The notes beneath the pieces were generated by a model, which saw nothing but the letters and a program-made list of their open reading frames with translations, had not been told where the DNA came from and searched no databases. The position numbers and the translations under genes were made by a program. This document shows, piece by piece, positions 17,009 through 25,856 of a stretch of DNA of 64,000 nucleotides; within the stretch, counting starts at the first letter, position 1; every line of letters starts with the position of its first letter. Source of the DNA: Betaproteobacteria bacterium (GTDB taxonomy: Bacteria; Pseudomonadota; Gammaproteobacteria; Burkholderiales; Ga0077523); assembly GCA_016125475.1 (NCBI GenBank), contig WGLR01000014.1, forward strand, positions 62,001 through 126,000, given 5' to 3'.

Positions 17009-18718
17009 GTGGCAGCAAACCCCCAAAGTAGCCTCTCCGGCCTCGCCCGGGCTCTGGTCCAGAAAGGCGCACTGTCCGAGAAGGACGCGCAGACCATTCA
17101 GGACGAGGCCGTCGCGTCCGGAGCGAGCTTCGTCGAGCACCTGATCGCGAGCCGGCAGATGAGCGACCGGGATGTCGCGGAATTCACCGCGCAGACCTTC
17201 GGTTTCCCGCTGCTCGACCTGAGCGCCGTCGACCCCGACTACCTGCCGGTCAAGCTGATCGACGACAAGCTCATGGGGACCCGCCGCGTCCTGCCGCTCC
17301 TCCAGCGCGGAAACCGCATCTTCGTCGCATTCTCGGACCCGACGAACCGCACGACCTACGACGAGATCAAGTTCCAGACCGGTCTCATGGTCGACCCGAT
17401 CGTCGTCGAGGACAACAAGCTGGGAACCGTGCTCGCCAAGGTTCTGCAGAACACCGACACGACGCTGTCGAATCTCGTCACGGAAGAGATCGGCGCCGAA
17501 CTCGCCGAGGCGGTGAGCGAGCCCGAGCCGGACATGACCATCGAGGTGGACGATGCGCCCGTGGTCAAGTACATCCAGAAGATCCTGCTCGACGCGATCA
17601 ACAGCGGCGCCTCGGACATCCACTTCGAGCCGTACGAGAAGTACTACCGCGTCCGGTACCGGCAGGACGGCGTCCTGTACGAGATCGCCCAGCCCCCTCT
17701 GGCCATCAAGGAAAAGATCGCATCGCGCATCAAGGTCATCTCGAAGCTCGACATCTCCGAGAAGCGCGTCCCGCAGGACGGGCGCATGAAGCTGGTCCTG
17801 TCGAAGTCGCGCGCGATCGACTTCCGGGTCTCGACGCTGCCGACCCTCTTCGGCGAGAAGATCGTGATGCGTATCCTCGACCCGACCAGCGCGACGCTCG
17901 GCATCGAGGCACTCGGTTACGAGCCGGACCAGAAGGCACAGCTGCTGCACGCGATCGAACGCCCCTACGGCATGGTGCTAGTGACCGGTCCGACCGGCTC
18001 GGGCAAGACCGTTTCGCTCTACACGTGCCTGAACATGCTCAACAAGCCCGGCATCAACATCTCGACGGCGGAGGACCCCGCGGAGATCAACCTGCCCGGC
18101 ATCAACCAGGTGAACGTGAACGACAAGGCCGGCCTCACGTTCGCGGCGGCGCTCAAGTCATTCCTGCGTCAGGATCCCGACATCATCATGGTCGGCGAGA
18201 TCCGGGACATCGAGACATCCGAGATCGCGATCAAGGCGGCGCAGACCGGTCACCTCGTACTGTCCACCCTGCACACGAACGACGCGCCGACCACGCTCAC
18301 GCGCCTGCTGAACATGGGAATCGCGCCGTTCAACATCGCCTCGAGCGTGATCCTGATCACGGCGCAGCGCCTCGCGCGGCGCCTGTGTTCGCACTGCAGG
18401 CAGCCGTCCCAGATCCCGCCGGAGGCCCTGCTGCGTGCAGGCTTCAAGGAGGCCGACCTCGACGGCTCATGGACGCCGTACCACGCCGTCGGGTGTGATG
18501 TATGCAAGAATACGGGATACAAGGGTCGGGTGGGGATCTACCAGGTCATGCCGATCAGCGAAGACATCAATCGCATCATCATGAAGAATGGTGATGCCAT
18601 CGACATCGCCGAGCAGGCGCAGCGCGAAGGCGTGCGTGACCTGCGACAGTCCGGTCTGCTCAAGGTGAAACAGGGTCTCACGTCTCTGGAAGAGATCGAG
18701 GCCGTGACCAACGAATAG
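17009..18718 (+). CDS. pilB: Type IV pilus assembly ATPase PilB
   Basis: This 569-residue extension ATPase is cytoplasmic and powers pilus polymerisation with PilC. The N-terminal MshEN-like domain (residues 15-155) includes VEHLIASRQMSDRDVAEFTA. The ATPase core has Walker A TGPTGSGKTVSLYT (about residue 329), the Asp box ISTAEDPAEINLPG, Walker B DIIMVGEIRDIETSEIA and the His box GHLVLSTLHTNDAPTTL. The tetracysteine zinc site is CSHCR with CDVCKNTGYKGR. The start is GTG at 17009. It is followed by pilC after 22 bp and by pilD further on; no pilA is in the window. Confidence 0.97.
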   Translation: MAANPQSSLSGLARALVQKGALSEKDAQTIQDEAVASGASFVEHLIASRQMSDRDVAEFTAQTFGFPLLDLSAVDPDYLPVKLIDDKLMGTRRVLPLLQRGNRIFVAFSDPTNRTTYDEIKFQTGLMVDPIVVEDNKLGTVLAKVLQNTDTTLSNLVTEEIGAELAEAVSEPEPDMTIEVDDAPVVKYIQKILLDAINSGASDIHFEPYEKYYRVRYRQDGVLYEIAQPPLAIKEKIASRIKVISKLDISEKRVPQDGRMKLVLSKSRAIDFRVSTLPTLFGEKIVMRILDPTSATLGIEALGYEPDQKAQLLHAIERPYGMVLVTGPTGSGKTVSLYTCLNMLNKPGINISTAEDPAEINLPGINQVNVNDKAGLTFAAALKSFLRQDPDIIMVGEIRDIETSEIAIKAAQTGHLVLSTLHTNDAPTTLTRLLNMGIAPFNIASSVILITAQRLARRLCSHCRQPSQIPPEALLRAGFKEADLDGSWTPYHAVGCDVCKNTGYKGRVGIYQVMPISEDINRIIMKNGDAIDIAEQAQREGVRDLRQSGLLKVKQGLTSLEEIEAVTNE

Positions 18719-18740
18719 CATCCGCCAGAAGGAAGCCCAG

Positions 18741-19970
18741 ATGGCCACAGCCACCGCCGCTGCTCGCAAGCAGGAAATCAAGGAATTCAACTACTCCTGG
18801 GAAGGACGGGACAAGCAGGGCAAGCTCGTCAAGGGAGACATGCGGGCGACCGGCGAATCCGTCGTGAAGACGACCCTGCGGCGCCAGGGCGTCCAGGTCG
18901 TCAAGGTCAAGCGGCAGCGCTCGGGCACCGGCGGCCGGATCACGGAGAAGGACATCACGCTGTTCACGCGCCAGCTCGCGACGATGATGAAGGCGGGCGT
19001 CCCCCTGCTGCAGGCGTTCGACATCGTCGGCAAGGGACACGCGAACCCCGCCGTCGCCAAGCTTCTGCTCGACATCAAGATGGAGGTCGAGACCGGCAAC
19101 AGCCTCACGACGGCATTCCGCAAGTATCCGCTCTACTTCGACGCGCTCTTCTGCAATCTCGTGCAGGCGGGCGAACAGGCCGGCATTCTCGACAGCCTGC
19201 TCGACAGGCTGGCGACCTACAAGGAAAAGATCGTCGCGATCAAGGGGAAGATCAAGTCCGCGCTGTTCTACCCGATCTCCATCATCGTCGTCGCGTTCGT
19301 GATCACGGCGGTCATCATGATCTTCGTGATACCGGCATTCAAGGAACTGTTCACGAGTTTCGGTGCGGACCTTCCTGCGCCGACCCTGTTCGTGATGACC
19401 GTGTCCGACTTCTTCGTGAAGTACTGGTGGCTCATATTCGGCACGATCGGCGGCGGGCTCTGGTTCTTCATGTACACGTGGAAGCGGTCCCGCAAGATGC
19501 AGATGATCATGGACCGGCTCTTCCTGCGGCTACCCGTGTTCGGCGACGTCATCCGCAAGGCGACGATCGCGCGGTGGAGCCGGACGCTCTCCACCATGTT
19601 CGCGGCCGGCGTGCCGCTCGTGGAAGCCCTGGACTCCGTGGCCGGGGCCGCCGGCAATTACGTCTACTACGAGGCGACACGTCACATCCAGGGCGAGGTC
19701 TCGACGGGCACGAGTCTCACGGTCGCGATGCAGAACACCGACGTCTTCCCGAACATGGTGATTCAGATGGTCGCGATCGGCGAGGAGTCCGGTTCGCTGG
19801 ACGCCATGCTGAGCAAGGTCGCGGACTTCTTCGAGCGCGAAGTGGACGACGCGGTGGATGCCCTCTCCAGCCTGATGGAACCCGCGATCATGGTGGTCCT
19901 GGGTACCCTGATCGGAGGGATGGTGATCGCCATGTACCTCCCGATCTTCAAGATGGGCGAGGCGATCTGA
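18741..19970 (+). CDS. pilC: Type IV pilus inner-membrane platform protein PilC
   Basis: The 409-residue protein contains two GspF/PilC domains, around ITLFTRQLATMMKAGVPLLQ (about residue 72) and IARWSRTLSTMFAAGVPLVE (about 275). Three membrane spans are visible at LFYPISIIVVAFVITAVIMI, YWWLIFGTIGGGLWFFMY and the C-terminal MVVLGTLIGGMVIAMYLPIF. It forms the rotary platform driven by PilB. AGAAGG precedes the ATG by about 8 nt, and pilB ends 22 bp upstream, so they share a transcript. Confidence 0.97.
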   Translation: MATATAAARKQEIKEFNYSWEGRDKQGKLVKGDMRATGESVVKTTLRRQGVQVVKVKRQRSGTGGRITEKDITLFTRQLATMMKAGVPLLQAFDIVGKGHANPAVAKLLLDIKMEVETGNSLTTAFRKYPLYFDALFCNLVQAGEQAGILDSLLDRLATYKEKIVAIKGKIKSALFYPISIIVVAFVITAVIMIFVIPAFKELFTSFGADLPAPTLFVMTVSDFFVKYWWLIFGTIGGGLWFFMYTWKRSRKMQMIMDRLFLRLPVFGDVIRKATIARWSRTLSTMFAAGVPLVEALDSVAGAAGNYVYYEATRHIQGEVSTGTSLTVAMQNTDVFPNMVIQMVAIGEESGSLDAMLSKVADFFEREVDDAVDALSSLMEPAIMVVLGTLIGGMVIAMYLPIFKMGEAI

Positions 19971-19999
19971 AGGTTCGCGGGCAATGTGCCGTTACCTGA

Positions 20000-20024
20000 C
20001 GGGCCCCCTTCGGGGCCCGCGCCA
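20000..20024 (+). terminator. Hairpin after pilC, possible terminator
   Basis: CGGGCCCC, loop CTTC, GGGGCCCG is a perfect 8-bp GC stem 30 bp past the pilC stop. A TTTT lies 5 bases further on. It may limit readthrough into pilD rather than stop it fully. Confidence 0.55.
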
Positions 20025-20083
20025 TTTTCCGGGCCGGTGATCGGCCTGCCCGGGTACGGCCCGCAGTCTCACGGACAACAACG

Positions 20084-20938
20084 ATGATCGAACTGCTTCA
20101 GACGTCGCCGCCGTTCGCGGCCATCGCGTTCACGCTTCTCGGCCTGCTCGTCGGCAGCTTCCTCAACGTGGTCGTGCACCGCCTGCCGAAGATGATGGAG
20201 CGTGAATGGCAGGCCCAGTGCGCCGAGCTGCGTGGCGAGGACGTGCCCACCTCTCCGACATACAATCTCGTCGTGCCACGTTCGGCATGCCCGAAGTGCG
20301 GGCACGCGATCTCCGCACTCGAGAACGTGCCCGTGCTGAGCTGGCTCGTCCTGCGGGGCCGGTGTCGCGGCTGCGGTACGCCGATCTCCGCACGCTACCC
20401 GTTCGTCGAAGCGCTGACCGGCATCCTCTCGGGCTACCTCGCATTCCGGTTCGGCCTGTCCTGGCAGCTGCTCGGCGCCCTCGCGTTCACGTGGTCACTG
20501 ATCGCGCTCGCCTTCATCGACCTCGACACGACGCTGCTGCCCGATGCCATCACGCTTCCCCTGCTCTGGCTCGGCCTGCTCCTCAACCTCCGGGGCACGT
20601 TCGCACCGCTCCCGGCTGCCGTCGTGGGCGCGGCCGCGGGCTACCTCGCGCTCTGGAGCGTCTACTGGCTCTTCAAGCTGCTCACGGGCAAGGAAGGCAT
20701 GGGGTTCGGTGACTTCAAGCTCCTCGCGGCCATCGGTGCGTTTCTCGGCTGGAAGCTCCTGCCGATGGTGATCCTCTTTTCCTCGGCGGTCGGGGCAATC
20801 GTGGGCATCGCGCTCATCGTGTTCGCGCGGCACGGGCGGAGCACGCCGATTCCGTTCGGCCCCTACCTTGCCGCGGCCGGCGTGCTCGCGCTGCTCTGGG
20901 GGGAGCAGCTCACGCAGCAATGGCTCGCGATGCTCTGA
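20084..20938 (+). CDS. pilD: Prepilin peptidase / N-methyltransferase
   Basis: PilD cleaves the leader of type IV prepilins and methylates the new N-terminal Phe. The 284-residue protein has an N-terminal cytoplasmic zinc loop with two CxxC pairs (CPKCGHAIS and CRGCGTPIS) and about eight membrane spans. The two aspartates of the aspartyl protease site are in FIDLDTTLLPDAI and GMGFGDFKLLAAIGAFLG. The ATG at 20084 directly precedes the first span. It lies 113 bp after pilC, separated by a GC-rich hairpin, and is followed by coaE. Confidence 0.97.
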   Translation: MIELLQTSPPFAAIAFTLLGLLVGSFLNVVVHRLPKMMEREWQAQCAELRGEDVPTSPTYNLVVPRSACPKCGHAISALENVPVLSWLVLRGRCRGCGTPISARYPFVEALTGILSGYLAFRFGLSWQLLGALAFTWSLIALAFIDLDTTLLPDAITLPLLWLGLLLNLRGTFAPLPAAVVGAAAGYLALWSVYWLFKLLTGKEGMGFGDFKLLAAIGAFLGWKLLPMVILFSSAVGAIVGIALIVFARHGRSTPIPFGPYLAAAGVLALLWGEQLTQQWLAML

Positions 20939-20995
20939 TGCGCCGACGCATGCGGACATCCCGCCCCCGCGTGCGACGGACGGCCTGAAGCTCCC

Positions 20996-21604
20996 ATGCC
21001 TTACGTCGTGGGACTGACGGGCGGTATCGGAAGCGGCAAGTCCGCGGCGGCCGACCTGTTCGCGCGCCTCGGTGCGGAAGTCGTGGACACGGACGCCATC
21101 GCCCACGAGCTCACCTCGGCCGGCGGGCTCGCGATGGCCCGCATCCGGGATCGGTTCGGCGACGACGTGATCGCGCCGGACGGAAGCCTGGACCGCGGGC
21201 GAATGCGTGCGCTGGCGTTCTCGGACCCCCGTGCACGCAAGGCACTCGAGGAGATCCTCCACCCCCTCATCCGCAGCATCGCAGACGAACGCGTGCAGGG
21301 GTCCCGGGCGCCCTACGTGGTCCTCGTGGTACCCCTGCTCGTGGAATCCGGCGCCTATCGCGAAGCCGCCGACCGGATTGCCGTCGTCGACTGCGACCCG
21401 TGCACGCAGGTCGAGCGGACCATGGCTCGCAGCGGGCTCACCCGCGACACCGTCGAGCGAATCATCGCCGCACAGGCCACCCGGCAGGCGCGGCTCGAGA
21501 TCGCGGACGACGTCATCGACAACGACGGCCCGCTCGACGCGCTCGAGCCGCAGGTCACCGCGCTGCACGCCTGCTATCTCGAACGTGCACGGTCCATTCT
21601 TTGA
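20996..21604 (+). CDS. coaE: Dephospho-CoA kinase
   Basis: The 202-residue P-loop kinase phosphorylates dephospho-CoA in the last step of CoA synthesis. It opens with VGLTGGIGSGKSAAADLFA (Walker A) followed by LGAEVVDTDAIAHEL. Substrate-binding segments include HPLIRSIADERV, VVPLLVESGAY and CDPCTQVERTMARSGL. The order pilD-coaE-zapD-yacG is typical of proteobacteria. Confidence 0.97.
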   Translation: MPYVVGLTGGIGSGKSAAADLFARLGAEVVDTDAIAHELTSAGGLAMARIRDRFGDDVIAPDGSLDRGRMRALAFSDPRARKALEEILHPLIRSIADERVQGSRAPYVVLVVPLLVESGAYREAADRIAVVDCDPCTQVERTMARSGLTRDTVERIIAAQATRQARLEIADDVIDNDGPLDALEPQVTALHACYLERARSIL

Positions 21605-21671
21605 TCGTGACATGTTTACTTCAGATGGCTTCTTGGCCGATACTTCGCGCAATTCTTGACATAGGCGCGCT

Positions 21672-22427
21672 GTGATCAGCTACGAGTTCCCGCTAAACGA
21701 ACGCGTCAGGACTCTGCTGCGTCTCGAAGATCTCTACGGCAAGCTCGATTTCTTCACGGGCGCGAGCGAGCCTCGGGAGCACCACGCCGCGATCGTCACC
21801 TTGTTTGAGGTTCTGGAGATAGCAGGTCGCGCCGACCTGAAATCCGAACTCATGCAAGAGCTCGAGCGACAGCGGCAACATCTCGAGTCGCTGCGGAGCA
21901 ATCCTGCAATCTCGGCACCGGCACTCGAAGGAGTGCTCGGCGAGATCGATCGTGCGAGCGCGAACCTCTTTGCTGCCTCCGGAAAGACCGGCCAGGAAAT
22001 CCGCGAGAACGAGTGGCTCATGGCGATACGGCAGCGCTCGGGGATCCCCGGCGGTGTCTGCGAGTTCGATCTTCCGTCGTATCACTACTGGCTCCATCAG
22101 GATCCGGCCTTGCGGCGCGCGGACATCGAGCGATGGAGTTCTCCGTTCGCTCCGCTCAAGGAAGGTACGCGCATCGTGCTGAAGCTGCTTCGCGAGAGCG
22201 GCAAGACGACGCCGGCAGTCGCGACGCAGGGCGTCTATCAGCAGATGATGGGGGGCCGGGTCGCCCAGATGCTTCGTGTGCGGGTCGGCCCGTCTTTTCC
22301 GTGCGTCCCCGAAGTCAGCGCCAACAAGTACGCCCTCAACATTCGCTTCACGCACGCGCAGGGCGCCGAACGGGGTCGCACCTTCGACGGAACCGTCGAC
22401 TTCGACGTGACCTACTGCAATCTCTGA
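21672..22427 (+). CDS. zapD: Cell division protein ZapD
   Basis: ZapD (YacF) bundles FtsZ filaments at the Z-ring. The 251-residue product has the family opening [20 protein letters not shown], the helical core with [17 protein letters not shown], and the beta domain with [14 protein letters not shown] and [13 protein letters not shown]. The GTG start at 21672 lacks a strong ribosome-binding site. The gene ends 7 bp before yacG. Its presence near the dcw cluster is common in beta- and gammaproteobacteria. Confidence 0.96.
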   Translation: MISYEFPLNERVRTLLRLEDLYGKLDFFTGASEPREHHAAIVTLFEVLEIAGRADLKSELMQELERQRQHLESLRSNPAISAPALEGVLGEIDRASANLFAASGKTGQEIRENEWLMAIRQRSGIPGGVCEFDLPSYHYWLHQDPALRRADIERWSSPFAPLKEGTRIVLKLLRESGKTTPAVATQGVYQQMMGGRVAQMLRVRVGPSFPCVPEVSANKYALNIRFTHAQGAERGRTFDGTVDFDVTYCNL

Positions 22428-22434
22428 TCGATCG

Positions 22435-22650
22435 ATGAGCCGGGACGGACCGACCGGAGACAAGGGCCGCGGCAGGCGCGTCAAGTGCCCGAACTGCGGA
22501 TCTCCCGCGCTCTATTCCCCGGAGAATCCCTGGCGTCCGTTCTGTTCGGAACGCTGCAAGCTCGTCGATCTCGGTGCCTGGGCGACCGGGGCGTATCGTA
22601 TCCCGGTGGAAGAGGAAGACCACGGCTTCGATCCCGACCGGGACGACTGA
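22435..22650 (+). CDS. yacG: DNA gyrase inhibitor YacG, zinc-binding
   Basis: This 71-residue protein has the four-Cys zinc motif of Yac[12 protein letters not shown] and [17 protein letters not shown], followed by an acidic tail. In E. coli YacG binds GyrB and blocks DNA binding. It starts 7 bp after zapD and ends 7 bp before the stop of the convergent Nudix gene, leaving no room for a terminator. Confidence 0.95.
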   Translation: MSRDGPTGDKGRGRRVKCPNCGSPALYSPENPWRPFCSERCKLVDLGAWATGAYRIPVEEEDHGFDPDRDD

Positions 22651-22657
22651 CCCTGCT

Positions 22658-23623
22658 TCAGGACTCGGTCCAGATGCTCCGGATGGCCGCAATGCCGTGC
22701 GCACCGGCTGCCCGGGCGCAGGGAAGATCTTCGACCGACAGACCGCCGATGGCGTAGACGGGGATGGAGCGTTCCCGCGCCAGCCCGGCAAACTTCTCCC
22801 AGCCCATGGGTCGCTGTCCCGGATGCGTCGCCGTGGGCTGCACGGGCCCCAGTACCGCATAGTCGAGCCCGAGGGCCTCGGCCCGGGAGAGGTCCCGCGC
22901 ATCGTGACACGAGGCACCGACGAGGCCGGCTGCCGGCCGTTCGTGCGCGACGGCAAGTGCGGCGGACGTCAGGTGCACGCCCTCGCCCTCTGCCGGCTCC
23001 TCCCTCCCGCCGCACGCCGAGTTGACGACCAGTCGGGCGCCGTGCGCGAGCACGCGCTCACATACCTCACGGTGAAAGGACTCGAAGACGGCCGGGGCCA
23101 TGCCCGGCACTCTCAGCTGGACCAGCCGCAGGGCGCCTGACAGGGCAGCGTCGAGGGCCTCGAGAAAGGGCGCGGAAACGGTGGCGAGCGCAGGGGTGAC
23201 ACCCATCACGAGCGGCAGCGCGAGCGCGCTCAGGATCGGGCCATTCGCCGGCAGTATCGGGGCCACATCCAGATCGGGCAGACGCTGCCACCGGAACTGC
23301 TGTCGCTCGAGGCCCCGAAGCTCGCCGTGCCAGCGCGGAACACGAAAGAATCGCAGGCGGACACGACCATGGGGGTACTCGAAGGTCCGGGTCACCCAGG
23401 GATACGCGACATCCACCGTGATGCCCAGTTCTTCCCGGAGTTCGCGTCCGAGCGCATTGACGGGGCGTTCGCCGGCCTCGATCTTTCCGCCCGGAAACTC
23501 CCACCAGCCTTCGTACACCTTGCCTTCGGGTCGCTGGGCGAGCAGGAAGGCCCCGTCGTCACGCTCGATGACTGCCGCGACCACCTCGATCCAGCCGCCA
23601 TCCGCGGGCGAATGTGTACTCAC
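22658..23623 (-). CDS. Nudix hydrolase fused to a thiamine-phosphate-synthase-like domain (MutT type)
   Basis: The 321-residue protein joins two domains. The Nudix domain (residues 8-135) has the box GGKIEAGERPVNALGRELREELGI and should hydrolyse 8-oxo-dGTP-like nucleotides. The C-terminal ThiE-like TIM barrel (residues 145-320) includes LVVNSACGG, GVHLTSAAL, LGLDYAVLGPVQPTATHPG and IPVYAIGGLSVEDL. This fusion is common in beta- and gammaproteobacteria, and its barrel is thought to be non-thiamine or regulatory. The GTG at 23623 overlaps the upstream stop as GTGA, which decides the start. Confidence 0.9.
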   Translation of the reverse strand: MSTHSPADGGWIEVVAAVIERDDGAFLLAQRPEGKVYEGWWEFPGGKIEAGERPVNALGRELREELGITVDVAYPWVTRTFEYPHGRVRLRFFRVPRWHGELRGLERQQFRWQRLPDLDVAPILPANGPILSALALPLVMGVTPALATVSAPFLEALDAALSGALRLVQLRVPGMAPAVFESFHREVCERVLAHGARLVVNSACGGREEPAEGEGVHLTSAALAVAHERPAAGLVGASCHDARDLSRAEALGLDYAVLGPVQPTATHPGQRPMGWEKFAGLARERSIPVYAIGGLSVEDLPCARAAGAHGIAAIRSIWTES

Positions 23624-24555
23624 CTGGCCTTCTTGGAGCCTCGTGTCGCCGGCAGCAGCGAGCGCCCGGCAAAGTCGCGCGAGAAATGCCACGCGACGCG
23701 ACCGCTGCGCGACCCTCTCGACAGGGCCCACTGCAGGGCTTCCCGCCGGAATGCGTCGTCATCCTCGATGTCCACGCCGAGCTGGCGAACCCAGTAGCGC
23801 GCGATGTCGAGATAGTGATCCTGGTCGAACGGGTAGAACGATACCCAGAGGCCGAACCGCTCGGAGAGCGAGATCTTTTCCTCCACGGTCTCGCCGGGGT
23901 GGACTTCCTCGTCGACGTATTTCGTCTCGAGGTTCTCGTGCATGTACTCCGGCATGAGATGGCGCCGGTTCGAGGTTGCATAGACGAGCACGTTGTCGGA
24001 CGTCGCCGCGATGGATCCGTCGAGGATTGCCTTGAGTGCCTTGTAGCCGGGCTCGTCGGCCTCGAACGAGAGGTCATCACAGAACACCACGAACCGTTCC
24101 GGACGAGGGGCCACGAGTTCGACGATCTCGGGCAGGTCCACGAGATCCTGCTTCTCGACCTCGATCAGGCGCAGACCGCGCGATGCGTACTTGTTGAGCA
24201 CCGCCTTTACGAGGGAAGACTTGCCAGTCCCCCGCGCCCCCGTGAGCAGGACGTTGTTCGCGGGCAGCCCCTCGACGAACTGGCGGGTGTTCGTGTCGAT
24301 GAGCTTCGCCTGGGAATCCACGCCCTTGAGGTCCCTGAGGGCGATGCGGTGGGGATGCGTGACCGGCACGAGCTGCCCCGCGCTCTGACGACGGCGCCAG
24401 CGGAAAGCGACGAAGCGCTTGAACTCCGGCTCGGGCGACCTGCCGGGCAGGAAGGGTTCCAGTCGGTCGAGGAGGCCTTCCGCCCGCTGCAGCAGCGCTT
24501 CGAGGCCGACCGCCACGGGCTGCCCGGGGCGGGAATCAGGTCCGGTACTCGGCAT
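23620..24555 (-). CDS. DUF815-family AAA ATPase
   Basis: The 311-residue protein has an AAA-type P-loop, LLTGARGTGKSSLVKAVLN (about residue 98), Walker B FVVFCDDLSFEADEPGYKAL, and a sensor-like VLVYATSNRRHLMPEYMHEN. This is the DUF815 pattern, an ATPase of unknown partner often found between argJ and the Nudix gene. The ATG at 24555 overlaps the argJ end by 20 bp, and the stop overlaps the Nudix start, so it lies mid-operon. Confidence 0.9.
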   Translation of the reverse strand: MPSTGPDSRPGQPVAVGLEALLQRAEGLLDRLEPFLPGRSPEPEFKRFVAFRWRRRQSAGQLVPVTHPHRIALRDLKGVDSQAKLIDTNTRQFVEGLPANNVLLTGARGTGKSSLVKAVLNKYASRGLRLIEVEKQDLVDLPEIVELVAPRPERFVVFCDDLSFEADEPGYKALKAILDGSIAATSDNVLVYATSNRRHLMPEYMHENLETKYVDEEVHPGETVEEKISLSERFGLWVSFYPFDQDHYLDIARYWVRQLGVDIEDDDAFRREALQWALSRGSRSGRVAWHFSRDFAGRSLLPATRGSKKAR

Positions 24556-25765
24556 TGATCTTCACGTAGTCGTAGGAAAAATCGCACGTCCAGACGGTCG
24601 TTGCGGCAACACCCCTTCCGAGGTGGACGTGCACGGTTATCTCGTCGGCACGCATCACCCGGGCACCGTCCTCCTCGCCGTATGCCGCCGCGCGCCCTCC
24701 CTGCTCGATCACCTGGACATCACCCAGCCAGAGATTGACACGCCCCACGTCGAGATCGGCGATGCCGGCATTTCCGACGGCCATGAGCAGGCGGCCGAGG
24801 TTCGGGTCCGACGCGAAGAACGCCGTCTTCACGAGCGGCGAGTTCGCGATCGATCGCGCGACTCGAAGCGCTTCGCCTTCCTCCCGGGCTCCCTGAACCT
24901 CTACCGTGATGAACTTCGTCGCACCCTCGCCATCGCGTGCGATGGACTGCGCGAGCGAGACGGCAACCCTGAGCACGGCGTCGCGCAGTGCGACGTAGGC
25001 CTCCGAGTCGATCGCCGAAACCGAGGCCCCGGGCGTCTGCCCCGTCGCAATCAGCACGAACGAGTCGTTCGTCGACGTGTCGCCGTCCACCGTTACGCGG
25101 TTGAACGAACCGTCGGCCACCTCCTTCGCGAGATGGCCCAGGATCGCCGGCGCGACATCGGCATCCGTCGCGACGAAGGCAAGCATCGTGGCCATGTCGG
25201 GCTGCAGCATGCCCACGCCCTTCGCGATGCCCGTGACCGTCACCTCGCGCCCCCCGACCGAAACCCTGCACGATGCCCCTTTCGACACGGTATCGGTCGT
25301 CATGATCGCTTCGGCCGCATCGCCCCACCGGTCGGGGCCGAGCGTCCCGATGCAGGCCGGGAGCGCCTGCTCGATGCGCTCCACCGGAAGATGCTCGAGA
25401 ATCACGCCGGTCGAGAACGGCAGGACTTCCGCCGGCGCGCAGTCGAGCAGACGCGCGACGGCGTCGCACGTCCGGCGTGCGTTGCGCAGGCCTGCCTCGC
25501 CGGTCCCGCAGTTGGCATTGCCCGCATTCACGACGAGCGCGCGGCAGGTCGCCGACGCCGCGAGGTGCGCCCGGCAGATCTGCACCGGGGCCGCAGCGAA
25601 ACTGTTCTGTGTGAAGACGCCTGCAACGACCGCCCCCGGGGCGAGGCGCATGAGCATGAGATCCCGCCGGTTTGCCTTCCGGATGCCGGCGGCGGCGAAA
25701 CCGAGTTCGACGCCGGGGACGGCCAGCAGGCTCGCGGGGTCGGGAGCGGAAAGATTGACGGCCAT
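24536..25765 (-). CDS. argJ: Bifunctional ornithine acetyltransferase / N-acetylglutamate synthase
   Basis: ArgJ recycles acetyl groups in arginine synthesis. The 409-residue precursor opens with PGVELGFAAAGIRKANRRDL. It has the internal self-cleavage region KGASCRVSVGG preceded by TTDTVSKG, the STGVILEHLP motif (about residue 120), and the active-site loop ALVVNAGNANCGTGEAG. The C-terminus INAEYRT matches ArgJ. It lies 91 bp downstream of secA and overlaps the DUF815 gene. Confidence 0.97.
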   Translation of the reverse strand: MAVNLSAPDPASLLAVPGVELGFAAAGIRKANRRDLMLMRLAPGAVVAGVFTQNSFAAAPVQICRAHLAASATCRALVVNAGNANCGTGEAGLRNARRTCDAVARLLDCAPAEVLPFSTGVILEHLPVERIEQALPACIGTLGPDRWGDAAEAIMTTDTVSKGASCRVSVGGREVTVTGIAKGVGMLQPDMATMLAFVATDADVAPAILGHLAKEVADGSFNRVTVDGDTSTNDSFVLIATGQTPGASVSAIDSEAYVALRDAVLRVAVSLAQSIARDGEGATKFITVEVQGAREEGEALRVARSIANSPLVKTAFFASDPNLGRLLMAVGNAGIADLDVGRVNLWLGDVQVIEQGGRAAAYGEEDGARVMRADEITVHVHLGRGVAATTVWTCDFSYDYVKINAEYRT

Positions 25766-25856
25766 GATGCTGTTTGTCCGGTTGGTCGGCTGATGCGGTC
25801 TGGCGGGGCCTCGAGGACTGCCGGGCGAGGCAGCCTCCGGCGGCCCCGGGGTGGTA